DNA of 64,000 nt from Halomonas zincidurans B6 (GCF_000731955.1 NZ_JNCK01000001.1:806001-870000); one strand, 5' to 3'. Shown: positions 1-9,473, counted from the first letter of the stretch. Made by a program: numbers and translations. The notes: generated by a model not told the origin, from the letters alone.

Positions 1-15
1 AGTGATCTTTTGTTC

Positions 16-768
16 ATGATGAAGTTGACAGAGATGGCGGGGCGCATGGGTCCGAAGCCAGCCCTGGTTGTTAACCAGGTTGACAAGATGCTGCGTCGCG
101 CCCTGCCCGGGCGCTGTGCGTTCTGCCTGGCGCGCTGCATGCCGAACGTCCCATGGTGCGGGCCCTGCCTGGCGGTGCTGCCGTGGAACCGGCATGCCTG
201 TGTGCAATGCGCCGAGCCCTTGCCGGAAGCGTCTCCGCGCTACTGCGGGCACTGCCTGCGGCGTCCTCCAGCGTTTGCCGTTGCGCGCATCGGCCTGCGC
301 TACGAAGACGAGATCGCGCTGCTGCTGCGTCGCTTCAAGTTCGGCTACGACCCGCGCGCGGGCAACTTGCTGGTAAGCCTGATGAACGAGTCGTTGGCGG
401 GGCTCGAAAGGGAGCAATTGCCTGAACTGTTGATCGCTCTGCCGCGCCATCGTCAGCGTGCCCGGGAACAGGGCTTCGACCCGGGCCCCTGGCTGGCCGA
501 GCGCCTTGCCGCGCGGCTGGGATTGCCCTGGTACCAGCCGTGCCGGCTGCACGCCACCCCCTCGCAGCGCGGCCTGGATCGCACGGCACGGCGGCGCAAT
601 CTCAAGGGCGCCTTCGGGGTCGAAACCCTGTTGCCCGAGCGGGTTGCGCTGGTCGACGACGTGATGACTACCGGCGCCTCGCTCGACGCGCTGGCCGTGG
701 CCTGCCGCGGCACCGGCGCCCGCCATGTCGAGGCCTGGGCGGTGGCGCGCACGCCACTCGGTCATTGA
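16..768 (+). CDS. comF: ComF family phosphoribosyltransferase-like protein
   Basis: ComF proteins are needed for DNA uptake in competent bacteria; the biochemical role is not settled. An N-terminal double zinc ribbon is visible as four CxxC-type pairs within about residues 34-80, followed by a type I phosphoribosyltransferase fold. The PRPP-binding loop VALVDDVMTTGASLD lies near residues 212-226. The length (about 250 aa) fits the family. The start is uncertain: TTG at 10, ATG at 16, 19, 34 and 46 are all in frame and none has a convincing Shine-Dalgarno; the zinc ribbon begins after all of them. The gene stands alone at the window edge, 68 bp before srkA on the same strand. Confidence 0.9.
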   Translation: MMKLTEMAGRMGPKPALVVNQVDKMLRRALPGRCAFCLARCMPNVPWCGPCLAVLPWNRHACVQCAEPLPEASPRYCGHCLRRPPAFAVARIGLRYEDEIALLLRRFKFGYDPRAGNLLVSLMNESLAGLEREQLPELLIALPRHRQRAREQGFDPGPWLAERLAARLGLPWYQPCRLHATPSQRGLDRTARRRNLKGAFGVETLLPERVALVDDVMTTGASLDALAVACRGTGARHVEAWAVARTPLGH

Positions 769-836
769 GTGCGTGCGCTGCCGTTGACGGGTGGCAATCT
801 GCTAGCATGCGGGCATCGCTTACCGAGGAGGCCCGC

Positions 837-1820
837 ATGGCCGCCAACCCGCATCCGTTCGAGAACCTGCCGCCGCAGCGCATCGTTGCCGCCATCGAGG
901 CGCTGGGATTCTGGCTGCCCGGCGAGCCGTTCGCGCTCAACAGCTACGAAAACCGGGTCTTTCTGATCCACGACGACGAGCGACGCCGCTGGGTTGCCAA
1001 GTTCTATCGTCCCGACCGCTGGAGCGATGCGCAGATCCGCGAGGAGCATGCCTTTCTCGCCGAGCTGGCGGCCGCCGAGGTGCCGGTGGCGGCGCCCTGG
1101 CGTGATGCCGACGGCGAGAGTCTGCATGAGCACGAGGGCTTTCGCTTCGCGCTGTTTCCCCATGTGGTCGGCCAGGCGCCGGAGCTCGAGAACCCTGCCC
1201 ACCTGTTCGCCCTCGGTGAACTGATCGGCCGGGTGCACTCGGTGTCGGATACAACGCCATTCGTCACACGACCGACCCTCGAACCGATTGGCTGGGCGGC
1301 GAGCAGCCGCGAGCAGGTACTCGCCGGCGAATGGCTCAGCCAACGTCAGCGTCGCGCTTACCGGCGAATCAGCGAGGCCTTGGAACACACGCTGGCGGAG
1401 CGCGCCTGGCCGGCCCAGGCGGCGATTCGCGTGCACGGCGACTGCCATCTGGGCAATATCCTGGGGCGCGACGAGCAGTTCGCGCTGGTCGATTTCGACG
1501 ACTGCTGCATGGCGCCGGCCGTGCAGGATCTATGGATGATGCTGACTGCCCAGAACGACCAGGAGTGGCAGATGCAGCTCTCCGAGCTGCTGGAGGGCTA
1601 CGAGCAATACCGCGATTTCGATCGCCGCGAACTGGCCTGGATCGAGCTGCTGCGGACCCTGCGCCTGATGCGTCACAGCGCCTGGCTGGTGGCACGCTGG
1701 CGCGACCCGGCGTTTCCGCGCGCCTTTCCCTGGGTCGCCGACGAAGCATACTGGGATCAGCACATTCGCACCCTCGAGCAGCAGCGCGTCGCACTCGAAA
1801 AGCCACGCTGGCTGGCCTGA
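837..1820 (+). CDS. srkA: Stress response kinase SrkA (YihE family)
   Basis: Cytoplasmic Ser/Thr kinase of the aminoglycoside-phosphotransferase fold; in E. coli it protects against stress-induced, MazF-linked cell death. The predicted 327 aa match the E. coli length (328). The catalytic loop HGDCHLGN is at residues 200-207 and the metal-binding DFD starts at D219, so the enzyme looks intact. An upstream in-frame extension is open to position 540, but ATG 837 is preceded by GAGGAG at about 825-830 and gives the family length, so I chose it. No dsbA gene follows, unlike in E. coli. Confidence 0.93.
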   Translation: MAANPHPFENLPPQRIVAAIEALGFWLPGEPFALNSYENRVFLIHDDERRRWVAKFYRPDRWSDAQIREEHAFLAELAAAEVPVAAPWRDADGESLHEHEGFRFALFPHVVGQAPELENPAHLFALGELIGRVHSVSDTTPFVTRPTLEPIGWAASSREQVLAGEWLSQRQRRAYRRISEALEHTLAERAWPAQAAIRVHGDCHLGNILGRDEQFALVDFDDCCMAPAVQDLWMMLTAQNDQEWQMQLSELLEGYEQYRDFDRRELAWIELLRTLRLMRHSAWLVARWRDPAFPRAFPWVADEAYWDQHIRTLEQQRVALEKPRWLA

Positions 1821-2094
1821 GCGGCGGTTGGAGTCCATCGACCAAAGCGCTTAGCATGAACCGGCCGTGGTCACGGAGTAAACGTTGGAGGAGACGCTAA
1901 TCAGTTTCGACGATGCCGCTCGGGGTCGCGGCGCTCGCTGCTACGCTATGCTTGTTGGTGAAGCCACCGGCAACACCACCATCTTGCCGGATATACATTC
2001 TCAGTCGCATGCTATCATCACGTCCGGCGTCACGCAGGCCGGATAACGCATCAGGGCATTCGCGAAGCGGGTGCCCTCCAGGAAGGAGCACATC

Positions 2095-3552
2095 ATGGAA
2101 TCGCTGCAGGACTATCCGCTGTACCGGCCCTTCGCCTACATCGATGGCAGCTGGGTCGCCGCCGACAGCGGCGAGCAGATCGAAGTCGACAATCCGGCCA
2201 CCGGTGAGATCATCGGCAGCGTGCCGCGACTCGGCCGCGCCGAGACCGAGCGGGCGATCGACGCGGCGCATGCCGCGTTGCCGGCCTGGCGCGCGCATAC
2301 CGCCCAGGAGCGTGGCGACATCCTGATGAAGTGGTACGAGCTGATGCTCGAGAATCAGGACGAGCTGGCGCGCATCATGACCCTCGAGCAGGGCAAGCCG
2401 CTCAAGGAAGCCGCCGGCGAGATCGTCTACGCGGCGAGCTTCCTGCGCTGGTTCGCCGAGGAGGGGCGGCGCATCTACGGCGAGACCATTCCCAGCGCCA
2501 AGAGCAATCAGCGGATCATGGTCATCAAGCAACCGGTCGGCGTCGTCGGCGCGATCACGCCGTGGAACTTCCCGGCGGCGATGATCACCCGCAAGGTCGG
2601 CGCGGCGCTGGCGGCGGGCTGCCCGATCGTCGTCAAGCCGGCCAGCCAGACGCCGTTCTCGGCCACCGCCATGGCGCTGCTCGCCGAGCGTGCCGGCGTG
2701 CCGCGCGGGGTGTTCAACGTAGTGCCGGGGCGTGCCAGCGAGATCGCCGCGGCGCTGACCGAGTCGCCGCTGGTGCGCAAGATCACCTTCACCGGCTCGA
2801 CCGAGGTCGGCCAGCGGTTGATGGCGCAGGCCGCGCAGCATGTCCAGAAGATCTCGCTGGAACTGGGCGGCAATGCGCCGTTTCTGGTCTTCGAGGACGC
2901 CGACCTGGACGCCGCCGTGGAGGGCGCCATGGCCTCGAAATTCCGCAACGGCGGCCAGACCTGCGTCTGCGTCAATCGTTTCCTGGTCCAGTCGAGCGTG
3001 GTCAACGCCTTCTGCGAGAAACTTGCCGCCGCCATGAACAGCGAGCTCAGCGTCGGCGACGGCACCGAGGAGGGCGTCAACATCGGCCCGCTGATCGACA
3101 GCGACGGGGTCGAGAAGGTCAGCCGGCACATTCGCGATGCGCTCGACAAGGGCGCCGAGTTGATGCTGGGCGGCAATCATCACCCGCTGGGCGGTAATTT
3201 CTTCACCCCGACGCTGGTCAATCAGGCGACCAGCGAGATGCTGGTGGCCCGTGAGGAAACCTTCGGCCCGCTGGCCGCGGTGTTCCCCTTCGACGACGAG
3301 GAGGACGCCGTGGAAATGGCCAACGACACGCCGTTCGGCCTCGCCGCGTACTTCTATTCGCGCGACCTGAGCCAGGTGTGGCGGGTCTCGGAGGCGCTGG
3401 AATACGGCATCGTCGGCATCAATACCGGGCTGATCTCCAACGCCGCCGCGCCGTTCGGCGGGGTCAAGGAGTCGGGTCTGGGCCGCGAGGGCGGCCATCA
3501 GGGGCTCGAGGAGTTCCTCGAAACCAAGTACCTGTGCCTCGACCTGGGCTGA
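2095..3552 (+). CDS. gabD: Succinate-semialdehyde dehydrogenase (NAD(P)+)
   Basis: Oxidises succinate semialdehyde to succinate, the last step of GABA degradation. The 485 aa form a complete aldehyde dehydrogenase: the nucleotide-binding FTGSTEVGQ motif, the general base E256 in ELGGNAPF, and the catalytic Cys in GGQTCVC at C290. ATG 2095 has AGGAAGGAG just upstream. Length and motifs fit GabD best, although other semialdehyde dehydrogenases of this family (for example glutarate semialdehyde) cannot be excluded. No GABA transaminase (gabT) gene lies beside it. The 274 bp before it hold no gene. Confidence 0.88.
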   Translation: MESLQDYPLYRPFAYIDGSWVAADSGEQIEVDNPATGEIIGSVPRLGRAETERAIDAAHAALPAWRAHTAQERGDILMKWYELMLENQDELARIMTLEQGKPLKEAAGEIVYAASFLRWFAEEGRRIYGETIPSAKSNQRIMVIKQPVGVVGAITPWNFPAAMITRKVGAALAAGCPIVVKPASQTPFSATAMALLAERAGVPRGVFNVVPGRASEIAAALTESPLVRKITFTGSTEVGQRLMAQAAQHVQKISLELGGNAPFLVFEDADLDAAVEGAMASKFRNGGQTCVCVNRFLVQSSVVNAFCEKLAAAMNSELSVGDGTEEGVNIGPLIDSDGVEKVSRHIRDALDKGAELMLGGNHHPLGGNFFTPTLVNQATSEMLVAREETFGPLAAVFPFDDEEDAVEMANDTPFGLAAYFYSRDLSQVWRVSEALEYGIVGINTGLISNAAAPFGGVKESGLGREGGHQGLEEFLETKYLCLDLG

Positions 3553-3675
3553 ATCCGGTCCGGCGGTGGGCAGCCTAGCGCGGCCAAGCGTTGACGAGGC
3601 TGCCCGCCGCGTCCTTGCCTTGCGGCGTGAGGATGGTAACTTGGCAGGACTTTTCTTTACCCGAGAGGTATGCGC

Positions 3676-3879
3676 ATGGATTCGAGCATCAGCAACACCG
3701 TCGGTGCCGCCGTCGCGCTGCAGCAGTACAACGCCGACCAGAGCGCCCAGATGTCGCTGCTCCGGCAGTCGCTCGACACCCAGGCGGGGCAAGTTGCCCA
3801 GCTGATGGAGGCGGTCGGCGACGGGCCGAAACTGGCCAGCGTCGGCAGCATCGGTACGCAGCTCAATACCTACGCCTGA
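3676..3879 (+). CDS. YjfB-type small putative motility protein
   Basis: Short acidic protein (67 aa) with the pattern of the YjfB family: a start of the form MDSSIS, an amphipathic central helix rich in Q and L, and a run of the form LLRQSLDTQAGQVAQLME. Members are called putative motility proteins because of genome context, and no biochemical function is known. ATG 3676 is favoured over ATG 3670 because GAGAGG at about 3663-3668 then sits 7 nt upstream. It stands alone between gabD and a bidirectional terminator, with no flagellar genes nearby. Confidence 0.6.
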   Translation: MDSSISNTVGAAVALQQYNADQSAQMSLLRQSLDTQAGQVAQLMEAVGDGPKLASVGSIGTQLNTYA

Positions 3880-3933
3880 GTAACGCCGCAAGCTCGGCGG
3901 TGCAATACGCGAGGCCGCTGAGGTATAGCACGC

Positions 3934-3966
3934 AAAACGCCGCCCCTTTCGAGGGGCGGCGTTTTG
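3934..3966. terminator. Bidirectional intrinsic terminator, yjfB-like gene / purH
   Basis: A GC-rich stem with arms AAAACGCCGCCCC and GGGGCGGCGTTTT closes on a 6-nt loop (TTTCGA). A-tract and T-tract on either side let it end both converging transcripts. Confidence 0.9.
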
Positions 3967-3993
3967 TTGGGCGCCAGGCCCAGGGCATGCGGC

Positions 3994-5586
3994 TCAGTGG
4001 CGGAAGTGGCGCATGCCGGTGAAGACCATGGCGATGCCGGCTTCGTCGGCGGCGTGGATCACCTCCTGGTCGCGCATCGAGCCGCCGGGCTGGATCACCG
4101 CGGTGATTCCGGCGGCGGCGGCGGCATCGATGCCGTCGCGGAACGGGAAGAAGGCATCCGAGGCCATTACCGAGCCGGGCACCTCGAGGCCTTCGTCGGC
4201 GGCCTTGATGCCGGCGATCCGGGCCGAATAGACGCGGCTCATCTGGCCGGCGCCGACGCCGACGGTGCGGCCGTCCCTGGCATAGACGATGGCGTTGGAC
4301 TTGACGTACTTGGCGACCTTCCAGGCGAACGCCAGATCGCGCAGTTCCTGCTCGCTGGGCGCGCGCTCGGTGACCACCTGGAGCTCGTCGCGACCGACCA
4401 TGCCGAGATCGCGATCCTGGACCAGCAGGCCGCCGGTGACACGCTTGAAATCATGCGCGTGGACACGCTCGCCGGGCCAGCTGGCGCCGACGTCGAGCAG
4501 CCGCACGTTCTTCTTGTCGGCGACGACTGCCGCGGCCGCGTCGCTGACGCCGGGGGCGATGATCACTTCGACGAACTGACGGGCGACGATCGCGCGCGCG
4601 GTGTCGGCGTCCAGCGCCCGGTTGAAGGCGATGATGCCGCCGAAGGCGCTGGTCGGGTCGGTGGCGAAGGCTTTTTCATAGGCTTCGTGAAGCGTTGCGC
4701 CGGTGGCCACGCCGCACGGGTTGGCATGCTTGACGATCACGCAGGCGGCCTCGGTGAAGGCCTTGACGCATTCGAAGGCGGCATCGGTGTCGGCGACGTT
4801 GTTGTAGGACAGCGCCTTGCCCTGGCGCTGTACGGCGGTAGCGACGCTGGCCTCGCTGGCGTTGGCTTCGACGTAGAAGGCGGCCGCTTGATGGGGATTC
4901 TCGCCGTAGCGCATCGCCTGCTTCTTGTGAAACTGCAGATTGTAGGTGCGCGGAAAGCCGTCTTCGCCGCCCTCGACGCGGCTGCCCAGATAATCGGCGA
5001 TCGCCGCGTCGTAGCCGGCGGTATGCTCGAAGGCCTTCACGGCGAGATCGAAGCGCAGCTCGCCACCGACCGCGCCGTCATTGGCCGCCATCTCGTCGAG
5101 CACTCGGCGATAATCCTCGGCACTGACGACGATGCTGGTGTGGGCATGGTTCTTGGCGCAGGCGCGGACCATGGTCGGGCCGCCGATATCGATGTTCTCG
5201 ATCGCCTCCTCCAGCGTGCAGTCGGGGCGGGCGACGGTCCGGGCGAACGGGTAGAGATTGACCACTACCATGTCGATCGGGGCGATGTCGTGCTCGGCCA
5301 TCACCGCGTCGTCCTGGCCCCGGCGGCCGAGAATGCCGCCGTGGATCTTGGGGTGCAGGGTCTTGACCCGGCCGTCCATGATCTCCGGGAAGCCGGTATG
5401 CTCGGAGACTTCGCTGACATTGATGCCATTGTCGCTGAGCAGGCGGTAGGTACCGCCGGTGGACAGCAGGGCGACGCCGCGCTCGGCGAGTTCGCGGGCG
5501 AAGTCGACGATGCCGGTCTTGTCCGAGACGCTGATCAATGCGCGGCGGACCGGCAGGGAACGGGGGTGGTGGGGCTGTTCGGCCAT
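3994..5586 (-). CDS. purH: Bifunctional AICAR formyltransferase / IMP cyclohydrolase
   Basis: Carries out the last two steps of de novo purine synthesis: formylation of AICAR with 10-formyl-THF, then closure to IMP. The N-terminal MGS-like cyclohydrolase domain (starts RRALISVSDKTG, about residues 12-200) is followed by the transformylase domain; 530 aa is the usual length. ATG 5586 is preferred to GTG 5595 because GAAGAG lies about 8 nt before the ATG. purD does not follow, unlike in enterics; the gene ends at a bidirectional terminator. A strong hairpin separates it from fis, so it probably has its own promoter in 5587-5640. Confidence 0.95.
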   Translation of the reverse strand: MAEQPHHPRSLPVRRALISVSDKTGIVDFARELAERGVALLSTGGTYRLLSDNGINVSEVSEHTGFPEIMDGRVKTLHPKIHGGILGRRGQDDAVMAEHDIAPIDMVVVNLYPFARTVARPDCTLEEAIENIDIGGPTMVRACAKNHAHTSIVVSAEDYRRVLDEMAANDGAVGGELRFDLAVKAFEHTAGYDAAIADYLGSRVEGGEDGFPRTYNLQFHKKQAMRYGENPHQAAAFYVEANASEASVATAVQRQGKALSYNNVADTDAAFECVKAFTEAACVIVKHANPCGVATGATLHEAYEKAFATDPTSAFGGIIAFNRALDADTARAIVARQFVEVIIAPGVSDAAAAVVADKKNVRLLDVGASWPGERVHAHDFKRVTGGLLVQDRDLGMVGRDELQVVTERAPSEQELRDLAFAWKVAKYVKSNAIVYARDGRTVGVGAGQMSRVYSARIAGIKAADEGLEVPGSVMASDAFFPFRDGIDAAAAAGITAVIQPGGSMRDQEVIHAADEAGIAMVFTGMRHFRH

Positions 5587-5644
5587 GAGAGTCACTCTTC
5601 GATGTCGGCCCCGCCGAGGGCGAGGGCCTGGGCTTTTAAACGCG

Positions 5645-5670
5645 ACGGGGGAGCCGGCTGGCTCCCCCGT
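5645..5670 (-). terminator. Hairpin between fis and purH
   Basis: Perfect 11-bp inverted repeat (ACGGGGGAGCC / GGCTCCCCCGT) with a 4-nt loop. The trailing T-run on the minus strand is only TTT, a few bases away, so this may be a terminator for dusB-fis or an attenuating stem. Confidence 0.6.
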
Positions 5671-5685
5671 GAAAACGGCCGGTGC

Positions 5686-5991
5686 TCAGATCAGATCGTA
5701 CTGCTTGAGCTTCTTGCGCAAGGTGCCGCGGTTGAGTCCCAGCATGTCGGCGGCGCGGGTCTGGTTGCCGCCGGCATAGTCGAGCACGGCGTTGAGCAGC
5801 GGCGCCTCGACTTCGGCCATGACCATGGCATACAGGTCGGTCACGGCTTCGCCTTCGAGGTGGCTGAAGTAGCGCCGCATGGCATCGTCGACCGCTTCGC
5901 GCAGGGTCTGGCCGCGGGGGGCGGGCGTGGCGGAAAGCGGCGATTCCTCGCCTACGAGCTGTTCGGGAGTGATGGCTTGCCTGCTGTTCAT
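5686..5991 (-). CDS. fis: DNA-binding protein Fis
   Basis: Nucleoid-associated protein and growth-phase regulator of rRNA and other promoters. The 101 aa keep the C-terminal helix-turn-helix almost unchanged from E. coli (NQTRAADMLGLNRGTLRKKL, about residues 75-94), while the N-terminal third is divergent. The start codon overlaps the dusB stop in an ATGA, the widespread dusB-fis operon arrangement, so translation is probably coupled. Confidence 0.96.
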   Translation of the reverse strand: MNSRQAITPEQLVGEESPLSATPAPRGQTLREAVDDAMRRYFSHLEGEAVTDLYAMVMAEVEAPLLNAVLDYAGGNQTRAADMLGLNRGTLRKKLKQYDLI

Positions 5992-7031
5992 GCTGCACTG
6001 ATCCCTTCGGTTGCCGGCGCCGTGGCCCGGCGAAACAGTTCATCCACGAAACAACGTTGCCCCTCGGCGCTGTCCAGGGCATTGAAACGTTGTCGCAGCG
6101 GTTTGGCGTCCTCGCGGGTGGCGAGATACCAGCCGATATGCTTGCGTGCGATCCTTGCGCCCATGTGCTCACCGTAGAAGCCATGCAGCGCATCGAGGTG
6201 CTCGCGCATGACCCTGCGCCGCTCGTCGAGAGAGACGGGTGGCAGGATTTCTCCGGTGCGCAGGAAATGGTCGATCTCGCGGAAGATCCAGGGATTGCCC
6301 TGGGCGCCGCGACCCACCATGACCGCATCCGCACCAGTATAGTCGAGAACCTCGGCGGCCTTGGCGGGAGTGTCGATGTCGCCATTGGCGAACACCGGGA
6401 TGCCCACCGCAGCGTTGATCTCGGCAATGGTGTCGTACTCGGCGAAGCCGTTGTAACGCTGCTCGCGGGTGCGTCCGTGCACGGCCAGCGCACGGATACC
6501 GGCGGCTTCGGCGAGGCGCGCCACGCGCACGCCGTTGCGGCTTGATTCGCACCAGCCGGTGCGAATCTTCAGCGTCACCGGGACCTCGACGGCGGCGACC
6601 ACCGCCTCGAGAATCGCCGCGACCAGCTTCTCGTCGCGCAGCAATGCCGAGCCGGCAGCCTTGTTGCAGACCTTCTTGGCCGGACAGCCCATGTTGATGT
6701 CGATGATCTGGGCGCCCTGTTCGGCGTTCAGGCGTGCCGCCTCGGCGAGCATCTCGGGATCGCCGCCGGCGATCTGCACGCTGCGCGGGCCGGGTTCGCC
6801 GTGATGATCCAGGCGCATCCGCGACTTGCGGGTATGCCACAGCCGCGGGTCCGAGGTGACCATCTCGGAGACCACCAGACCGGCGCCCAACTGCCGGCAG
6901 AGCTGGCGGAACGGCCGGTCGGTGACGCCGGCCATGGGCGCCAGGATCACCCGGTTGGGCAATTGGAATCGACCTATGGCGGGCGGCTCGCCGCGTGCGG
7001 TAGCGGGCATCGTGTTCGGGACTCGGCTCAA
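5988..7031 (-). CDS. dusB: tRNA-dihydrouridine synthase B
   Basis: FMN enzyme that reduces uridine to dihydrouridine in the tRNA D-loop. A TIM-barrel with APMAGVTDRPFR at the N-terminus, the catalytic Cys in DINMGCPAKKV, and the FMN-phosphate-binding VMVGRGAQGNPWIF. The start is open: TTG 7031 has AGGCGG upstream, but a candidate -10 at 7043-7048 would place the transcript start almost on it. ATG 7010 (MPATARGEPP) is the alternative and gives 340 aa. First gene of the dusB-fis pair. Confidence 0.94.
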   Translation of the reverse strand: MSRVPNTMPATARGEPPAIGRFQLPNRVILAPMAGVTDRPFRQLCRQLGAGLVVSEMVTSDPRLWHTRKSRMRLDHHGEPGPRSVQIAGGDPEMLAEAARLNAEQGAQIIDINMGCPAKKVCNKAAGSALLRDEKLVAAILEAVVAAVEVPVTLKIRTGWCESSRNGVRVARLAEAAGIRALAVHGRTREQRYNGFAEYDTIAEINAAVGIPVFANGDIDTPAKAAEVLDYTGADAVMVGRGAQGNPWIFREIDHFLRTGEILPPVSLDERRRVMREHLDALHGFYGEHMGARIARKHIGWYLATREDAKPLRQRFNALDSAEGQRCFVDELFRRATAPATEGISAA

Positions 7032-7042
7032 GCGGACCGCCT

Positions 7043-7071
7043 ATGATACCCACCTGCCGGGGCAGACTGAA
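7043..7071 (-). promoter_or_regulatory. Candidate sigma70 promoter for dusB-fis
   Basis: On the minus strand a TATCAT -10 (7043-7048) lies 17 bp from TTCAGT (7066-7071). The -10 is good and the -35 weak. Confidence 0.3.
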
Positions 7072-7105
7072 GGCTGGTCCGCCAACCTGTCGCGTATTGG
7101 CTCGC

Positions 7106-8023
7106 TCAGCCGCCGCTCGGGCGCTCGCCGGTCAGGCACACCCAGCCGTCGCGCTCGCGCGGCTGGTGCATGATCAAGTCCTGGTCGCGATAGGCATCGA
7201 GCACGTCGTCGGCCTGGTGGGCAAGGATGCCCGAGAGCACCAGCCGGCCGCCGGGTTCGACGTGACCGGCGATCGCCGGGGCCAGTTCGACCAACGGCCC
7301 GGCGAGAATGTTGGCGAGCACGATCTGAAAGCGCTCGTCGGGCAGCCGCTCGGGCAGGCACAGCATGAACGTCGTCTCGTCGATGGCGTTGTGTTCGGCA
7401 TTGTCGCGGCTGGCGGTGAGCGCCTGCGGATCGATGTCGGTGCCGGTGGCCTTTGGCGCGCCGAGCTTGAGCGCGGCGATCGCCAGGATTCCCGAGCCGC
7501 AGCCGTAGTCGAGCACCCGGCAACCCTCGAGGGTGCCGGCGACGCTCTGCTCGTCGAGCCAGCCCAGGCACAGCGCGGTGGTCGGGTGGGTGCCGGTGCC
7601 GAAGGCCAACCCGGGGTCGAGGCGCAGATTGACCGCATCGGCGTCGGGGGCGTCGTGCCAGCTGGGCACGATCCACAGCCGTTCGCCCATCGGCAGCGGC
7701 TCGAAACCGTCCATCCATTCGCGTTCCCAGTCGCGATCGGCGAGCAGTTCGTACTCGATGCTCGGGCAGGGCTCGTCGCCCATGGCCAGCGACCAGCCGT
7801 GGTGGACGCGCTCGAGCATCGCGTCGATGCCTTCGAGGTCGTCGTAGAGCCCGGTCAGCACGGTTTCCTGCCACAGCGGCGTGCTGCCGCGTTCGGGTTC
7901 GAAGACCGGGTCGTCGTGGGCGTCCTGCAGGGTGATCGCCGAAGCGCCCTCGTCGAGCAGCAGCTCCTCGAGGAGCTCGGCCTGGTCGGGGGCGATGCGG
8001 GCCTTGAGTTGCAACCAGGGCAT
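7106..8023 (-). CDS. prmA: Ribosomal protein L11 methyltransferase
   Basis: Trimethylates lysines and the N-terminus of ribosomal protein L11. The 305 aa carry an N-terminal substrate-recognition domain (MPWLQLKARI) and a class I SAM-binding domain with LDYGCGSGILAIAALKLGA and the NILAGPL motif. The reading frame stays open upstream to 8758, but only ATG 8023 gives the family N-terminus. It is the last gene after accB-accC, 80 bp downstream of accC, a common gammaproteobacterial order. Confidence 0.95.
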   Translation of the reverse strand: MPWLQLKARIAPDQAELLEELLLDEGASAITLQDAHDDPVFEPERGSTPLWQETVLTGLYDDLEGIDAMLERVHHGWSLAMGDEPCPSIEYELLADRDWEREWMDGFEPLPMGERLWIVPSWHDAPDADAVNLRLDPGLAFGTGTHPTTALCLGWLDEQSVAGTLEGCRVLDYGCGSGILAIAALKLGAPKATGTDIDPQALTASRDNAEHNAIDETTFMLCLPERLPDERFQIVLANILAGPLVELAPAIAGHVEPGGRLVLSGILAHQADDVLDAYRDQDLIMHQPRERDGWVCLTGERPSGG

Positions 8024-8103
8024 GGTGGCTGCTCCTAATCGGTGGGTCTGAAAACGCAGGCGGCGCGATCCGGAGCCGCGCCGCCTGTCAAGAAGCCGGC
8101 GCT

Positions 8104-9444
8104 TTAGCCGCCGAGTTTCTTTTCCAGATAATGGATATTGACGCCACCCTGCTGGAAGGCGCTGTCGCGAACCAGATCCTTCTGCAGATCGATATTGGTC
8201 TTGATGCCTTCGACCAGCAGCTCGTCGAGGGCATTGCGCATGCGCGTCAGGGCGTTGGTGCGGTCCGCGCCCCAGGTGATCAGCTTGCCGATCAGCGAGT
8301 CGTAGTGCGGCGGCACGCTGTAGCCGGTATACAGGTGCGAGTCCATGCGCACGCCGAGCCCGCCGGGGGCATGATAGAGCGTGACCTTGCCGGGCGAGGG
8401 CATGAAGGTGCGGGCGTCCTCGGCGTTGATGCGGCACTCGAAGGCGTGGCCCTTGACCTCGACGTCTTGCTGGCGGATCGACAGCGGCTGGCCGGAGGCG
8501 ATCAGCAGCTGCTGCTTGACGATATCCACGCCGGTGACCATCTCGGTGACCGGATGCTCGACCTGCACGCGGGTGTTCATCTCGATGAAGAAGAACTGGC
8601 CCTTCTCGTAGAGAAACTCGAAGGTGCCGGCGCCGCGATAGCCGATCTCGAGACACGCATCGGTGCAGGCCTTGAGCACTTGGGCGCGGGCCTCGGGGTC
8701 GATGTGCGGGGCGGGGGCTTCCTCGAGCACCTTCTGGTGACGGCGCTGCAGCGAGCAATCGCGATCAAAGAGGTGAATGGCGTTGCCCTGGCCATCGGCG
8801 AGCACCTGAACCTCGACGTGGCGGGGCTCCTCGAGGAACTTCTCCATGTACACGGTGCCATCGCCGAAGGCGCTGTTGGCCTCGCTCTGGGTCACGCTGA
8901 CCGCCGACAGCAGGTTGGCCTCGCTGTGCACCACGCGCATGCCGCGACCGCCGCCGCCGGCGGCGGCCTTGATGATCACCGGGTAGCCGATCCGCCGCGC
9001 CGTCGCCAGTACGGCATCGTCGTCATCCGGCAGGGCGCCGTCGGAGCCGGGCACGGTGGGTACGCCGGCCTTCTTCATCGACTCGATGGCGCTGACCTTG
9101 TCGCCCATCAGGCGAATGGTCTCGGCGCGCGGGCCGACGAACACGAAGCCCGAGCGCTCGACCTGCTCGGCGAAGTTGGCATTTTCCGAGAGGAAGCCAT
9201 AGCCGGGGTGGATGGCGCTGGCGTCGGTGACCTCGGCGGCGCTGATCAGCGCCGGGATGTTCAGATAGGATTGCGCCGAGGAGGCCGGGCCGATGCACAC
9301 CGCTTCGTCGGCCAGACGCACATGCATGAGCTCGCGGTCGGCCTTGGAATGAACCGCCACGGTGCGGATGCCCAGTTCCTTGCAGGCGCGCAGGATGCGT
9401 AGAGCGATCTCGCCGCGGTTGGCGATGAGTACCTTGTCCAACAT
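8104..9444 (-). CDS. accC: Acetyl-CoA carboxylase, biotin carboxylase subunit
   Basis: ATP-dependent carboxylation of the biotin on AccB, first step of fatty acid synthesis. The 446 aa are complete (E. coli 449): MLDKVLIANRGEIALR at the N-terminus, the ATP-grasp glycine loop AAAGGGGRGMRVV, and EMNTRVQVEHPVTEMVTG around the active site. It sits 29 bp behind accB in an accBC operon. It is distinct from the second biotin carboxylase at 34.9 kb, which belongs to pyruvate carboxylase. Confidence 0.97.
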   Translation of the reverse strand: MLDKVLIANRGEIALRILRACKELGIRTVAVHSKADRELMHVRLADEAVCIGPASSAQSYLNIPALISAAEVTDASAIHPGYGFLSENANFAEQVERSGFVFVGPRAETIRLMGDKVSAIESMKKAGVPTVPGSDGALPDDDDAVLATARRIGYPVIIKAAAGGGGRGMRVVHSEANLLSAVSVTQSEANSAFGDGTVYMEKFLEEPRHVEVQVLADGQGNAIHLFDRDCSLQRRHQKVLEEAPAPHIDPEARAQVLKACTDACLEIGYRGAGTFEFLYEKGQFFFIEMNTRVQVEHPVTEMVTGVDIVKQQLLIASGQPLSIRQQDVEVKGHAFECRINAEDARTFMPSPGKVTLYHAPGGLGVRMDSHLYTGYSVPPHYDSLIGKLITWGADRTNALTRMRNALDELLVEGIKTNIDLQKDLVRDSAFQQGGVNIHYLEKKLGG

Positions 9445-9473
9445 GATGGGGTCCGCCAGAGTTGTCGAGTGGA

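Noticed and set aside
1897..3891. 664-codon open frame antisense to gabD
   Set aside because: High GC keeps the antisense frame open; gabD on the other strand has full catalytic motifs and a ribosome-binding site.
3964..6177. 737-codon plus-strand frame across purH and fis
   Set aside because: Shadow frame; both minus-strand genes are unmistakable.
7106..8758. Longer prmA starting inside accC
   Set aside because: The extra N-terminus is an antisense-like, arginine-rich read of accC; the conserved start is at 8023.
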